64,000 bases of DNA from CAYQEC01 sp964569015 (GTDB lineage Bacteria > Actinomycetota > Acidimicrobiia > Spongiisociales > UBA5794): assembly GCA_964569015.1 (NCBI GenBank), contig CAZMSN010000002.1, positions 1 through 64,000 on the forward strand, in the 5' to 3' direction. The notes under the pieces are model-generated. The model worked only from the letters and a program-made list of their open reading frames with translations, did no database searches and had not been told where the DNA came from. This document shows, piece after piece, positions 51,227 to 60,841 of this stretch (the stretch's first letter is position 1; each line of letters begins with the position of its first letter). Both the position numbers and the translations under genes were made by a program.

Positions 51227-53344
51227 GTGACGAGCCACAGAAACTCCGTTGTCTCGTGGTCACGCGCCGTCCTGGCAATCGCCCTCGTGACCGGTCTTGT
51301 CGCAGCTGTGCCGGGACCCGCCGCGGCGTCGGGCGGCACGTTCATCGACGACGACGACAGCGTGCACGAGGCCGACATCGAGACGATCGCCGCCGCCGGG
51401 TTCACCAACGGCTGCAATCCTCCCTACAACGACCACTACTGCCCATCCGATCCGATCACCCGGGGGGAGATAGCGGCCTTTCTGACCCGGGCCCTGTCAC
51501 TTCCGTCGTCGTCGACGGACCACTTCGACGACGACGAGGACAGCATGTTCGAAAGCGCCATCAACTCGCTGGCCGAGGCAGGCGTGACTCGAGGCTGCAA
51601 CCCGCCGGCCAACACCGACTACTGCCCCGACGAGAGTGTCACCCGGGGCCAGATGGCGGCGCTGCTCGTACGCGCCTTCGGCTTGACCGACCCCGGCCAG
51701 GGCGACTGGTTCACCGACGACGACAGCTCGATCTTCGAAACGGACATCGATCGCCTCCGCCAGGCTGAGATAACCGCCGGATGCAACCCTCCCACCAACT
51801 CTCGCTTCTGTCCCAACGACGTAGTCACCCGCGAAGCGATGGCCTCCTTCCTCGTCCGTGCGCTCGAGCTCGACCCGTACTTGCCGCCCACGATCCAGCC
51901 TCCTCCTGCGCTCCCTGCTCTTCCCGAGAACTACGACGTCACTTTCGAGCCCGGAGACAACGTCGCCGCCACCGTCGCCGGAGAACCTGCGGGTACGAGC
52001 TTCTACTTCGAGCAGGGCATCTACCGCCTCCAGGAGATCACGCCGAAAGACGGGGACATCTTCGTCGGCGAGCCCGGCGCCGTGCTCTCGGGCGCCAAGG
52101 TCCTCTCGAGTTTCAGACGCGACGGAGATCTCTGGGTCGCTTCTCGCCAGACGCAGCAACACAGCAACGTGTCACAGGGCGAGGAGTACGGCTACTGCGT
52201 AAAGGGGTACGCCGCCTGCGTCTATCCCGAGGACGTCTTCATCGACGACACTCCCCTCCTTCAGGTCTCCAGTAGGTCGCAGGTGACCGCCGGCACGTTT
52301 TACTTCGACTACGCCACCGACAGGATCTATCTCGCCGACGACCCGAACGGGCATCTCGTCGAGGCCTCGGCCACCTCCCATGCCTTCACCGGCTCCGCCG
52401 ATGATGTCCGGATCCAGGGTCTGATCATCGAGAAGTACGCCACTCCGGGAAGGGAAGGCGCCGTCAACGCCCGCATCGGCCGGATCGGCTCGGCCGGGGA
52501 GCGCTGGATCATCGCCCGTAACGAGATCCGCTACAACCACGGCTACGCCATCAAGATCGAAGCGGACATGCTCATCCAGGAGAACTACCTGCACGACAAC
52601 GGCCACATGGGCCTGGGCACCGTGGCCGACAACGTCAGGATCCAATGGAACGAGATCTCCTACAACTGCCGCGCCGGCTTCAAGTGCATGGGGTGGAGCA
52701 GCGGCGGCGTCAAACTCGACTTCTCCGACCACGTGATTGTGCGCTGGAACGAGGTCCACCACAACTTCGGGCACGGGATCATGGTGGACTGCGGATCGGT
52801 CGATGCCCTGATCGAGCACAACACGGTCTACGACAACGAGGGCATCGGCATCCAGCACGAGATCAGCGGATCGGCGACGATTCGCTGGAACGACGTACGC
52901 AACAACGGCTACCCGATCCCCGGGCCCGGCGACGAGCGATACGAATACGAGTTCCAGGGGATATTGATCCTCAACTCCGAGGACAGCGAGGTCTACGAGA
53001 ACACCCTCGTCGGAAACGCAGACGGGCTCGTCGCCCGTCAGGATCAACGCCCCCGGCTCGAATACGGTGAGGGCCACATCTGCGACGGGTGGTACGACCT
53101 CCGCGACGCGAACGTCCACGACAACTACGTCGAGCTCTCCGGTGACGCCACGGCCGGCATCGACCTCTCCGGTATCTCGGACTACTCGTACTTCTGGTCC
53201 AAGAACAATCGTTTCGAAGGAAACGACTACGTCATCGACGGTGGTGAGGACCACGCCGTCTTCCGGTGGCTGGAACGGCTCGTGACCGCCGCCCAGTGGG
53301 TGGATGCGGGCCAGGACGCCACCGGCACCTTCACGTTCCGCTGA
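51227..53344 (+). CDS. Secreted SLH-like repeat, right-handed beta-helix protein
   Basis: 705 aa from GTG 51227 (GGAGAG 6 nt upstream; ATG 51194 is an alternative). Signal peptide RAVLAIALVTGLVAAVPGPAAA, then three SLH-like modules (about 30-215; FTNGCNPPYNDHYCP, VTRGCNPPANTDYCP, ITAGCNPPTNSRFCP). From about residue 240 to the end it is a right-handed parallel beta-helix with short NxxxxN turns (RWIIARNEIRYNHGYAIKIE; VIVRWNEVHHNFGHGIMVD; LIEHNTVYDNEGIGIQ). Beta-helix proteins in such loci are often polysaccharide lyases, hydrolases or epimerases; no catalytic residues can be named. It lies among exopolysaccharide genes. Confidence 0.85.
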   Translation: MTSHRNSVVSWSRAVLAIALVTGLVAAVPGPAAASGGTFIDDDDSVHEADIETIAAAGFTNGCNPPYNDHYCPSDPITRGEIAAFLTRALSLPSSSTDHFDDDEDSMFESAINSLAEAGVTRGCNPPANTDYCPDESVTRGQMAALLVRAFGLTDPGQGDWFTDDDSSIFETDIDRLRQAEITAGCNPPTNSRFCPNDVVTREAMASFLVRALELDPYLPPTIQPPPALPALPENYDVTFEPGDNVAATVAGEPAGTSFYFEQGIYRLQEITPKDGDIFVGEPGAVLSGAKVLSSFRRDGDLWVASRQTQQHSNVSQGEEYGYCVKGYAACVYPEDVFIDDTPLLQVSSRSQVTAGTFYFDYATDRIYLADDPNGHLVEASATSHAFTGSADDVRIQGLIIEKYATPGREGAVNARIGRIGSAGERWIIARNEIRYNHGYAIKIEADMLIQENYLHDNGHMGLGTVADNVRIQWNEISYNCRAGFKCMGWSSGGVKLDFSDHVIVRWNEVHHNFGHGIMVDCGSVDALIEHNTVYDNEGIGIQHEISGSATIRWNDVRNNGYPIPGPGDERYEYEFQGILILNSEDSEVYENTLVGNADGLVARQDQRPRLEYGEGHICDGWYDLRDANVHDNYVELSGDATAGIDLSGISDYSYFWSKNNRFEGNDYVIDGGEDHAVFRWLERLVTAAQWVDAGQDATGTFTFR

Positions 53345-53382
53345 GCCCCGCGCTCGCCTACTGCGTAGGATGTTTCATCCCG

Positions 53383-54570
53383 ATGTCGCATCCTGCGACG
53401 GCGAGGTCCGAGCACGTGAGGGTCCTTCAGATCCACACCCACTACCGCGAGCCAGGCGGCGAGGACGCGGTGGTGCGCGCCGAGTGTGATCTTCTCCGAT
53501 CGGCGGGACACGATGTCGTCGAATGGCGGCGCCACAATCCTGATGGCGCCCTCGCCGCTGCCGTCGCTCTGCTCGGTGCGCCATGGAATCCCGTTCGAGC
53601 CCATGAAGCGGCCCGAGCCGCCGCCGAGAGCGCCGCCGACGTGGTACACGTCCACAACCTCTGGTTTGCCACCTCACCGGCTGCGCTGCGCTCTGTGAGA
53701 CGGGCCACGGCGGCCCCCATCGTCATGACGTTGCACAACTACCGCCTGACGTGCGCCAACGGCCTGCTGCAGCGGGACGGCAACCCGTGCGAGCTGTGTG
53801 TCGGCTCGAGCCCCTGGCCGGCGGTTCGTTACCGCTGCTACCACGATTCGCGGGCGAAGTCGGCCGTCGCCGCCGCCACGATCGCGCTCAACCAGCGACT
53901 CGGGACCTGGACGGACAACGTCGACCGCTTCCTCACTCTCACCGAGTTCGCCCGCGGCCGCATGATCGCCTCCGGCCTCCCCGCCGCCAAGATCCACGTC
54001 AAGCCGAATTTCGTCGCCGATCCGGGAATCCGACCCCATCCCCCTTCAGCGTCGAGAGACATCCTCTTCGTGGGCCGCCTCGCGGCGGAGAAGGGCGTCG
54101 CGACACTGCTCGAAGCCTGGCGCCTGGCCGCTCTCGACGACCTTCGCCTCATCATCGTGGGTGGAGGCCCGCTCGAAACGGAGCTGCGCCGAGGAGCCTG
54201 CCCTGGAGTCGAGTTCCGTGGCACGGTTCCGAGCGATGAGGTTCGACTCCTGATGCTGTCAGCCCGGGCCCTCGCCTTTCCCTCGGAGTGGTACGAGGGA
54301 ATGCCGATGACCCTACTCGAGGCTTACGCAGCAGGGCTGCCGGTCATCGCGTCCGATCTCGGGGCGATGAGCGAGATCGTCGCGCCCTTGGGCCGTTCCT
54401 GGCTCGTTCCGCCGGCCGACCCGACCGCCTGGGCAGAGTCGCTCTCGGCGCTGCCGAGCGCCACTCCACTCGATGCCGCCGGCACCGCCGCCCGCCGGAT
54501 CTGGGAAGCTCGCTATTCCCCGGCCCGCGGCCTCGAGCAGCTCCTCGAGGCCTACGCCCTGACCGCCTGA
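53383..54570 (+). CDS. Family 4 glycosyltransferase
   Basis: 395 aa from ATG 53383 (GTG 53416 is a possible alternative). GT-B fold: N-terminal HTHYREPGGEDAVVRAE, VVHVHNLW, MTLHNYRLTCANGLL; C-terminal DILFVGRLAAEKGVATLLEAW, GGGPLETELR, and E-x7-E in FPSEWYEGMPMTLLEAYAAGLPVIAS. It adds a hexose to the growing repeat unit. The GGEDAVVRAE motif is typical of capsule/exopolysaccharide GT4 enzymes. The stop is directly followed by the stop of the convergent Wzy gene. Confidence 0.92.
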   Translation: MSHPATARSEHVRVLQIHTHYREPGGEDAVVRAECDLLRSAGHDVVEWRRHNPDGALAAAVALLGAPWNPVRAHEAARAAAESAADVVHVHNLWFATSPAALRSVRRATAAPIVMTLHNYRLTCANGLLQRDGNPCELCVGSSPWPAVRYRCYHDSRAKSAVAAATIALNQRLGTWTDNVDRFLTLTEFARGRMIASGLPAAKIHVKPNFVADPGIRPHPPSASRDILFVGRLAAEKGVATLLEAWRLAALDDLRLIIVGGGPLETELRRGACPGVEFRGTVPSDEVRLLMLSARALAFPSEWYEGMPMTLLEAYAAGLPVIASDLGAMSEIVAPLGRSWLVPPADPTAWAESLSALPSATPLDAAGTAARRIWEARYSPARGLEQLLEAYALTA

Positions 54571-55926
54571 TCAGCTCATGGCACCGGCCAGCTCGTGCCG
54601 GCGGCGCCGGCGCCGAGGACGGAGACCCTGGGCATCGACGAGCGCGACCAGCAGGGCAAAGAGCATCAGGTTGACGTTGAGCCAAGCCCCGAAGCCGAGG
54701 CCGACCAGGTTCTGCAGGATCAACGGAATGGGCAGGATCGCGAACGCCGTGTCGACACGCCTGAGGAGAGAGCGAGCAGACCACACCACCACTCGCAATA
54801 CCGCGAACATGAACGGCACAAAACCGAGCAAGCCGACACCGACAAGCGCTTCGAGGAACCCGTTGTGGAGGTGGGTGAACTCGTCGGCGTCGATGCTCTT
54901 CAGCGCGACGAAACGGCCCCCCACCCCAAAGCCGTATCCGGTGATCGGCTCTGCGAGCCAGGCCTTCATGCCCGCCGCCCAGAAGGTCGTACGGCCGGTC
55001 ATCGTGTTGAGCGAGCCCTGAACCTGATCCCGTGAGAGCACGTCGATGATCTGCCTGAAGTAGAGACCGCCCAGGGCGACACCGACCGGCGCAATCGCGA
55101 GGGTGAAGAGCACTCGGCGGTACAAGAAGAGCAGCACAGCCGTCGAAACCACCCAGATGGCAACCCCTTGGCGGCCCGAGGCGAGCACGGTCGAGAGCGT
55201 TCCCATCGCGACCAGGGCGAGCCAGGGACGAGCTCTGGCACGGTCGGCGGCGGTGAAGTAGCTCGCCAGCCCGAACGCCGCCAGCATCGCTCCGATGGCC
55301 GAGAAGGCATTCGGCCCGCCGAACGGCGCCACCATGGTCTCATGGAAGAAGAAGCCGCGGCGGCTCAGTTCCTCGGCAAACAGGCTCGGAGCCACGAAGA
55401 AGCCGATCAGAGCGACCGCGATGAGGAAACCCTCGAGGTACAGCAAGAGCCCTATCGTGCGCTTGAGCGCGTCGACCGAGTCGGGCCTGGAGAGAATCAC
55501 CCACACCAGCGACAGGGCCAGCGCCAGCTCCAGGACCTTGCCGGCGGTGACCAGGGGCGCCACCGAATAGGTGACCGAGAGTGCCGCCACCGCCCAGTAG
55601 ACGCCAAGGGCGAGCATGCCATAACGGTGCATGCGAATCGCCGGGGTCAGGCGGGCGACGGGTGCGAGCATCGGGAGGATGACGAGCAGTGCTGCCAGGG
55701 AAAGGGCGGCGCGGGTCAGCGTCTCAGCGACGAAGGGATTCGCCAGCGTGTCTTCCGCCCCGAACCGATCGGCCCGGGCGTGGGTGGTGAGCATGATGAG
55801 GATGAGGGCGGCATGCTCGCGCCCCAGTCCCCTGCTGAGCGTCCTCATGCCGGCCGGCAATCCGCGGAATCGCAGGAAGGCCATGGCGAGCGTCCACAAC
55901 ACCGCCGTCCATATCAGACCCTGCAT
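54571..55926 (-). CDS. O-antigen ligase/polymerase-like membrane protein (Wzy)
   Basis: 451 aa with about 11 membrane helices and the large extracytoplasmic loop near residues 320-380 that holds GMKAWLAEPITGYGFGVGGRF and THLHNGFLEALVGVGLLGF, the H-x-H-N and G-x-G features of the Wzy_C/O-antigen ligase family. It polymerises lipid-linked repeat units outside the membrane or ligates chains. It is convergent with the GT4 gene, with no gap. Confidence 0.88.
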   Translation of the reverse strand: MQGLIWTAVLWTLAMAFLRFRGLPAGMRTLSRGLGREHAALILIMLTTHARADRFGAEDTLANPFVAETLTRAALSLAALLVILPMLAPVARLTPAIRMHRYGMLALGVYWAVAALSVTYSVAPLVTAGKVLELALALSLVWVILSRPDSVDALKRTIGLLLYLEGFLIAVALIGFFVAPSLFAEELSRRGFFFHETMVAPFGGPNAFSAIGAMLAAFGLASYFTAADRARARPWLALVAMGTLSTVLASGRQGVAIWVVSTAVLLFLYRRVLFTLAIAPVGVALGGLYFRQIIDVLSRDQVQGSLNTMTGRTTFWAAGMKAWLAEPITGYGFGVGGRFVALKSIDADEFTHLHNGFLEALVGVGLLGFVPFMFAVLRVVVWSARSLLRRVDTAFAILPIPLILQNLVGLGFGAWLNVNLMLFALLVALVDAQGLRPRRRRRRHELAGAMS

Positions 55927-56035
55927 ACGTTCCCCGTCCGCCTCGCCAAGGTGCTTGGTGATCGCCCTCGGTCGATGCTAACGATCCACGGCTCGAACGA
56001 AGTCGGGCCTGGAGCGTCGTTTCTGCTTCGCCACC

Positions 56036-57007
56036 TCACACCTTGAAGATGCTGAAGACCGCGTTGAGCCCATGATCCTCCACGGGGACCCGTTGTAGCA
56101 ACGTACGCGACTCGAGGTCGTAGCGGGCGATGTGCGTCCCGACGCTCTTCCTGAAACCACCCTTGACCCAAGCCACGTTCTCGCGGATCGCAGTCGGCCG
56201 CAGCCGCGAAAAGCCCACCCAGACACCGTCCTCGTCGACGTGGATGCCGCGGCACCACCCGAGCTGGGCCCGTTCGTCGCCAATCTCGGTGAGATCCACC
56301 ACCTCGACGACCTCGAGGCTCTCGGTGTCGGCGATGGCGATCGAACCGTTCACAGCCGTGAAGTAGACGCGGTCGCCGTAGACGAAGCCGTCGTGCACGC
56401 GCTCCACCCCGATGTCGATGCGGCGTGAGGGATCTTTGATGGATACCGCGTCCATCTGCTTGAACCGGGTGACCCAGATCTCGTCCCCGAGTTCGAACAC
56501 GTGATTCGGGTGCGATTCGTAGGGCTTGGTGCTCGCCACCTTCCGGTAGTCGACCTCTCGTGAGAATCGGCTCCAGGGATCGCCCCCGAGCACGTGCCAG
56601 CGGTTGATGACGTCGCCCTCCATGGTGATCTCGACCAGCTGGTCGAGGCCCGTGTTGACGACCAGCAAGGTCCCGCTCTCGCGGGGTCGCACATGATGGA
56701 TATCGTGGAACGACGGCAGTGAGATGTGGCGAACGAGCTCGAAACCCGGGTAGGTGTAAACCAGGATCTCGGTCTGCGTGCTCAAGTACAGCGTGTCGCC
56801 CACGAGAGTGCCCTGTTTGAACAGAACCGCAGGTTCCTCGTCGGCGACGAATGCCGGCGGTGACTCGTAGGAGTGGACGGTCGAGGCCCGGCCCGCAGAC
56901 TCGTCGACCGCCAGGACATGGCCCCGAACGTACTTGTACCAGTGCCCGGCGCCTTCGCCGAGCGCCCGGGGTCGGCGCTGCTGGCCACCCGTCACCAAGA
57001 GCGTCAT
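56036..57007 (-). CDS. Cytoplasmic beta-propeller-like protein of the polysaccharide locus
   Basis: 323 aa from ATG 57007 (CAGGGGG site). No signal peptide. Repeated beta-blade strands (LVGDTLYLSTQTEILVYTYPG; SHPNHVFELGDEIWVTRFKQ; VHDGFVYGDRVYFTAVNGS; GWCRGIHVDEDGVWVGFSRL) suggest a 6- or 7-bladed propeller, with His-rich FHDIHHVRPRESG. Homologues of this kind appear in capsule loci with unknown role. It may bind a sugar or peptide. Not an assigned enzyme. Confidence 0.65.
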   Translation of the reverse strand: MTLLVTGGQQRRPRALGEGAGHWYKYVRGHVLAVDESAGRASTVHSYESPPAFVADEEPAVLFKQGTLVGDTLYLSTQTEILVYTYPGFELVRHISLPSFHDIHHVRPRESGTLLVVNTGLDQLVEITMEGDVINRWHVLGGDPWSRFSREVDYRKVASTKPYESHPNHVFELGDEIWVTRFKQMDAVSIKDPSRRIDIGVERVHDGFVYGDRVYFTAVNGSIAIADTESLEVVEVVDLTEIGDERAQLGWCRGIHVDEDGVWVGFSRLRPTAIRENVAWVKGGFRKSVGTHIARYDLESRTLLQRVPVEDHGLNAVFSIFKV

Positions 57008-57242
57008 GAGATCCCCCTGTAGAAAGATGCCTACCGAGCGCGAGACCTTAGCGGACCCGGCATTGCACCATGGCCGACGAAACGGGGAACCCAACCCAAA
57101 TCACGCCATGGGCGGCCCGGGTATTATGCCTCGCCCGGCGCGTCTGCCTCGTCGATCCCCCCGCCGGCACTCGGCGCTCGGACGCCGGATACGCGTCAGG
57201 AGGACAGATCTTGTCGCCAGCACCACGGAGATCGGCCGTGCG

Positions 57243-58583
57243 GTGAGACGTTTTCGAGCCATTCCCGCCGGCCTGGTCGACTCCGGCCTCTCGTCGCTGG
57301 CAACGTTCGCTGTCGGCCTCTACGCAGCCACCGTGTGGCGCGACGATCCCGGAACGCTCGGCATCTACGCTCTCTTTCTCGCTGCCTTCCAGATGGCGGC
57401 GAGCATCCCCACCCAGGCCCACTTCATCCCGGCCGAGAAGGCGGCGTTGCTGCTCGAAGGACGGCCACGCCTCGTGCTCATGCCCCGCATCGTCCTCCTG
57501 GGGCTGCCGTCTTCGGTGGCCGCGGGCCTCGTGGTATCGGCGGCGGCGATCGTCGGAATCGTGAGGGGGCTCCCGCTCTCCGATCAACTGCCCTTCGTGG
57601 TGACGGCCACGGCCGCCACCGTTCTCTTCCCAATCCAGCATCACACCCGGCGCCTGCTCCACCTGGCATCGGTCTCGTGGGCGGCGGCCACGGTGTCGGC
57701 GCTGCAGTTTCTCGGCGCCATCGGCGGCCTCGGGTTTCTCCGGCTGGTCGATGCACCCACACGCTGGATCCCCATCGGCGCATTGGCCATCGCCAACGGT
57801 GTCTCGCTGCTCGGAGGCTTGGCTCTGGGAACGTGGCACCGAAGGCACCATCGAGGCCTCTCCACTCCCGAGCTGGAGCGGGCGAGGGGATCACTCACCT
57901 ACCAGAGACTGTTCGAGTCCGGCAAGTGGTTGGTCTCGACGGGCATCATGTCCACCGGCAACAACTTCGTCGTCGCCGGTGTGATCACCGTTCTCGCCGG
58001 CCCGGCGCCTCTCGGACTCGCCGAAGCAGCGAGGATCGTCGCCCAGCCGATCCTGGTTCTCGCCACCGGTCTCAGTGCCGTGCTCGCCCCGCCCTCGATG
58101 GAAGCGGGCCTCCAGCGCAATCGTCATGACGCCCGGCGGGTCGCCCGTGTCTTTCACGGCGTCACCGCCGGCCTCGGGCTGCTCTACCTCGCGGTGGCTG
58201 CCGTCGATTGGCCGCTCAACCCACTCGCCAGATTGGTCCCGGCCGCGTACGACGTGTCGTGGCTGGTGGCGGTCAGCATCGTCGCCAACGGCCTCAACGG
58301 CGCCGCCTTCCCCGGACGATTCGAGCTGATCGGGGGTGATCGCGAGCGGGATCTCTTCGGGGCCGAGGTCATCGCCAACGTTGCCCAACTCGCGGTCGCC
58401 GCTGCCATGGCCTCGATTGGGGCCGACGGCGGTTCGGTCGCCGCTCATGCACGCCCCGCCGGCTTCCTCGTTCTCGGCGCTACCCGGCTGCTCGCCTACC
58501 GGCCGCCGCTGGACCGCCACTACGCAGCGGCCGAACCGAGCCCCAGTATGCTCGGCGACTCCCACAGCACGACGGAAGGTTGA
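57243..58583 (+). CDS. Polysaccharide flippase-like membrane protein (Wzx)
   Basis: 446 aa if translation begins at GTG 57243; the frame is open farther upstream but lacks a clear start. Twelve or more membrane helices with the MOP/oligosaccharide flippase layout: GLVDSGLSSLATFAVGLYAATVW at the start, SGKWLVSTGIMSTGNNFVVAGVI and ARIVAQPILVLATGLSAVLAPPSMEAG midway. It would carry the undecaprenyl-linked unit across the membrane. It ends with a short acidic tail, 6 bp before the kinase-like gene. Confidence 0.82.
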   Translation: MRRFRAIPAGLVDSGLSSLATFAVGLYAATVWRDDPGTLGIYALFLAAFQMAASIPTQAHFIPAEKAALLLEGRPRLVLMPRIVLLGLPSSVAAGLVVSAAAIVGIVRGLPLSDQLPFVVTATAATVLFPIQHHTRRLLHLASVSWAAATVSALQFLGAIGGLGFLRLVDAPTRWIPIGALAIANGVSLLGGLALGTWHRRHHRGLSTPELERARGSLTYQRLFESGKWLVSTGIMSTGNNFVVAGVITVLAGPAPLGLAEAARIVAQPILVLATGLSAVLAPPSMEAGLQRNRHDARRVARVFHGVTAGLGLLYLAVAAVDWPLNPLARLVPAAYDVSWLVAVSIVANGLNGAAFPGRFELIGGDRERDLFGAEVIANVAQLAVAAAMASIGADGGSVAAHARPAGFLVLGATRLLAYRPPLDRHYAAAEPSPSMLGDSHSTTEG

Positions 58584-58589
58584 AGGCTC

Positions 58590-59495
58590 GTGCAGACCAA
58601 GGAGTTCCCACCCGGCTGGGGCCACCTCTCCGTCCCGATCGGGAGCCGGGCGGAGACCCTCGCCGGCATCGCCATGTACACGCCTGGTTCGTGGCGCGGC
58701 ATCGTGGCCCAACGTGCCGCCTGGTGGGGAGTGCGGCTCGGCGGCCCCCGCATGCTGCCGGGTCCGCGTCGGGCCTGGGAGCCGCCGATGGACCACGAGA
58801 CCTGGCACGAGCTTCGATCCCGGCTCGATGAACAGGTCGGCCCCTACGACAGCTGGGCGGCCTACCTGCGGCGCGGAGGGCGCACCGGCCTCCTCCTCCT
58901 GCTGCTTCGGAAAGGCACGCCGGTCGGATTCGTCAAGGCGAGGGCCGGAGGCAGCGCTGTCATCGAGAACGAGTTCCGAGCATTGACGGCGGCTCATCGG
59001 TCACGGCCGGGTTCTTTCGTCGTCCTCGAGCCACTGGGAAAGGGAGCCTGCGGGGACTGGAGCTATCTGATCAGTGCGCCGCTGCCGCCTCGCCTGCACC
59101 ACCGCGGCGACGCTGCAGGCCTTCCGAGGGTGCTCGCCGACATTCAGGAAGCGTTGGCATCGCACCCCAAGCACTCCGAGACTCCCGCTCACTGGGCACC
59201 GGCACACGGCGACTTCGCCCCCTGGAATCTGCGCCGTATCGCACGGCGCGGGACCTACCTCATCGATTGGGAGGAAGCCGGCTGGGCACCGCCGGGATCG
59301 GACATGGTGTACTACGCCGCCTGCGCCTCAGCACTCGGTCGCCCGGTGAGGGGCTTCACGATCGAGCCCGGCGAAGCGGCTCGCTACTGCTGGGCCAAGG
59401 TCCGGTCTCGCGTCGACGACCGGCTCGGCCGCGGCGAATCGCTGGCCGCCCTCGACCGTGGCCTCCTCGACGCCCTGGCGCCGGGCGCCGGCTAA
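58590..59495 (+). CDS. Aminoglycoside-phosphotransferase-like kinase (APH fold)
   Basis: 301 aa, GTG start. N-lobe-like region (about 110-160; FVKARAGGSAVIENEFRAL with a Lys-Glu pair) and C-lobe with Brenner motif HGDFAPWNLRRI and DFG-like IDWEEAGWAPPGSDM. The APH/choline-kinase fold phosphorylates small hydroxyl or amine substrates. Located in an exopolysaccharide locus, it may modify a sugar or lipid rather than an antibiotic. The first 80 residues (WGHLSVPIGSRAETLAGI) are an extra region. Confidence 0.82.
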   Translation: MQTKEFPPGWGHLSVPIGSRAETLAGIAMYTPGSWRGIVAQRAAWWGVRLGGPRMLPGPRRAWEPPMDHETWHELRSRLDEQVGPYDSWAAYLRRGGRTGLLLLLLRKGTPVGFVKARAGGSAVIENEFRALTAAHRSRPGSFVVLEPLGKGACGDWSYLISAPLPPRLHHRGDAAGLPRVLADIQEALASHPKHSETPAHWAPAHGDFAPWNLRRIARRGTYLIDWEEAGWAPPGSDMVYYAACASALGRPVRGFTIEPGEAARYCWAKVRSRVDDRLGRGESLAALDRGLLDALAPGAG

Positions 59496-60655
59496 CCCTT
59501 CTCGCCCCGCCGCCACCAGCGAGACCGGAATGTCTCCCCGCGGCGGCGCTGCTCCCGGTTGCGCAGGTGGCGCTCCCAAGCGAGCCTGGTGCGGAACGAG
59601 GCGAGCCTCCACAGGTATGGGCCCCGCGTGTCGGGATGCATATATGCCACGAGCCGCTTCGGCGGGAAGATCAGCTTCCACCACCACCGAAAGGCCTCCC
59701 CGCGGCGCCCTTTCATGGCGAAGGGGATCCAGTAGCGGGTCCGCACCATGCGCGACATGCCGACGTGTCCCTGCAGCCGGCTGCTCTCCGGCCATGCCAT
59801 GCTCCACAGGCGCCGTGCCACCACTCCGGTGGCCGGGACCGGCACATCGAGGTCGAGCCAGGACACCACCACCCGCAGTGACTCGTAGGTGTGCAGCGCC
59901 AGCCCCTCGCCGCGCACGAAGAGGTCAACGAGGTCCCAGTCCATCTCCGATCCCCGGATCATGCTCGCCACGTCGAAGAAAGACAGGAGAAACGAGAATC
60001 GATCCTTCTGGAGGTGGAGCAGGGCCTGCACGAGAGCCATCTCGGGTCCGAGCACCCGGATCTCGGTGCCGCCGGGGACGGCAATGGTGCACGTGGTGTC
60101 CCAGATGAGGTCGAGCCGGCGAACCGGGATGCCGAGCTTGATCGGCTCTTGGTGCAGATCGACGGCGACGCCGCTGGGAAGATGGAGGTCGACGCCCTGG
60201 ACGGCTCCCCCGTCGATCATCGCCTGGATCGTGCCGGCCACGGGGTGATCGGGCTGGAGAAGCGCCACCAGCTCTCCGATTCGGCTGATGTGGCTGGGAG
60301 CCACGAACACGTCGACGTCGGCACAGGGACGGAGTCCTTCTCCCGCGTACCAACGAGCCTCGGTGGTCACGCCCTTGAACGCCGCCAGGTCGATCCCGTG
60401 GGCGGCCGCCACTGCGTCCACCCGGACCAACTCTCTCCAGAGCATCTGATTCGACACCCGGACCGCCAAACGATGCTGAGCGAGCCCCGAGCTCAGATCC
60501 GGTGCAAGAGAGAGACCTTGGGCCTGGGCCGCCTCGTGGAGCAGGCCGAGCATACGGTGCTCGGCCGCCGAGGCGACGAGTTCCGCGGGATCGGCGACGT
60601 CGCCCAACGGGCGGCCCGAGGCGAGTTCCAACAGCGCTCGGTGGGGCCTACCCAC
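59492..60655 (-). CDS. Nucleotidyltransferase-fold protein of capsule loci (PF14907-like)
   Basis: 387 aa from GTG 60655; its stop overlaps the convergent kinase gene by 4 bases. Features are LLHEAAQAQGLSLA, AFKGVTTEARWY, a DVDVFV acid pair after RPCA (nucleotidyltransferase metal site) and VDLHQEPIKLG. It matches the NTP_transf_5 family seen in capsule/exopolysaccharide loci; it may add a nucleotide or phosphoryl group to a lipid or sugar. The C-terminus is basic (RTRLAWERHLRNREQRRRG). Function not proven in the family. Confidence 0.75.
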   Translation of the reverse strand: MGRPHRALLELASGRPLGDVADPAELVASAAEHRMLGLLHEAAQAQGLSLAPDLSSGLAQHRLAVRVSNQMLWRELVRVDAVAAAHGIDLAAFKGVTTEARWYAGEGLRPCADVDVFVAPSHISRIGELVALLQPDHPVAGTIQAMIDGGAVQGVDLHLPSGVAVDLHQEPIKLGIPVRRLDLIWDTTCTIAVPGGTEIRVLGPEMALVQALLHLQKDRFSFLLSFFDVASMIRGSEMDWDLVDLFVRGEGLALHTYESLRVVVSWLDLDVPVPATGVVARRLWSMAWPESSRLQGHVGMSRMVRTRYWIPFAMKGRRGEAFRWWWKLIFPPKRLVAYMHPDTRGPYLWRLASFRTRLAWERHLRNREQRRRGETFRSRWWRRGEKG

Positions 60656-60841
60656 GAGCGAGGCTCGCCCGAGGTCGTCGCCATGCCCGGCTCGTGGCCA
60701 TCGTACGGCCCATGTTCGGTCATTCCCTGCTCGATCGCAGCCGTCTCTGCTGCAGGAATGGGGATGATATCGTCTCACATTCTCGGTTTGGCACCGGGAA
60801 CTAGTGTGGTGCCCACCAGATCGTGGCCAGGGGGACATTCG
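60656..60841. promoter_or_regulatory. Divergent control region before the Wzz/BY-kinase gene
   Basis: 186 bp. Contains an inverted repeat GGCACC/GGTGCC at 60790-60813 with a 12-nt spacer, and AGGGGG as the ribosome site for ATG 60842. A TATC-containing AT stretch near 60767 could be a -10. No known operator fits. Confidence 0.4.
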
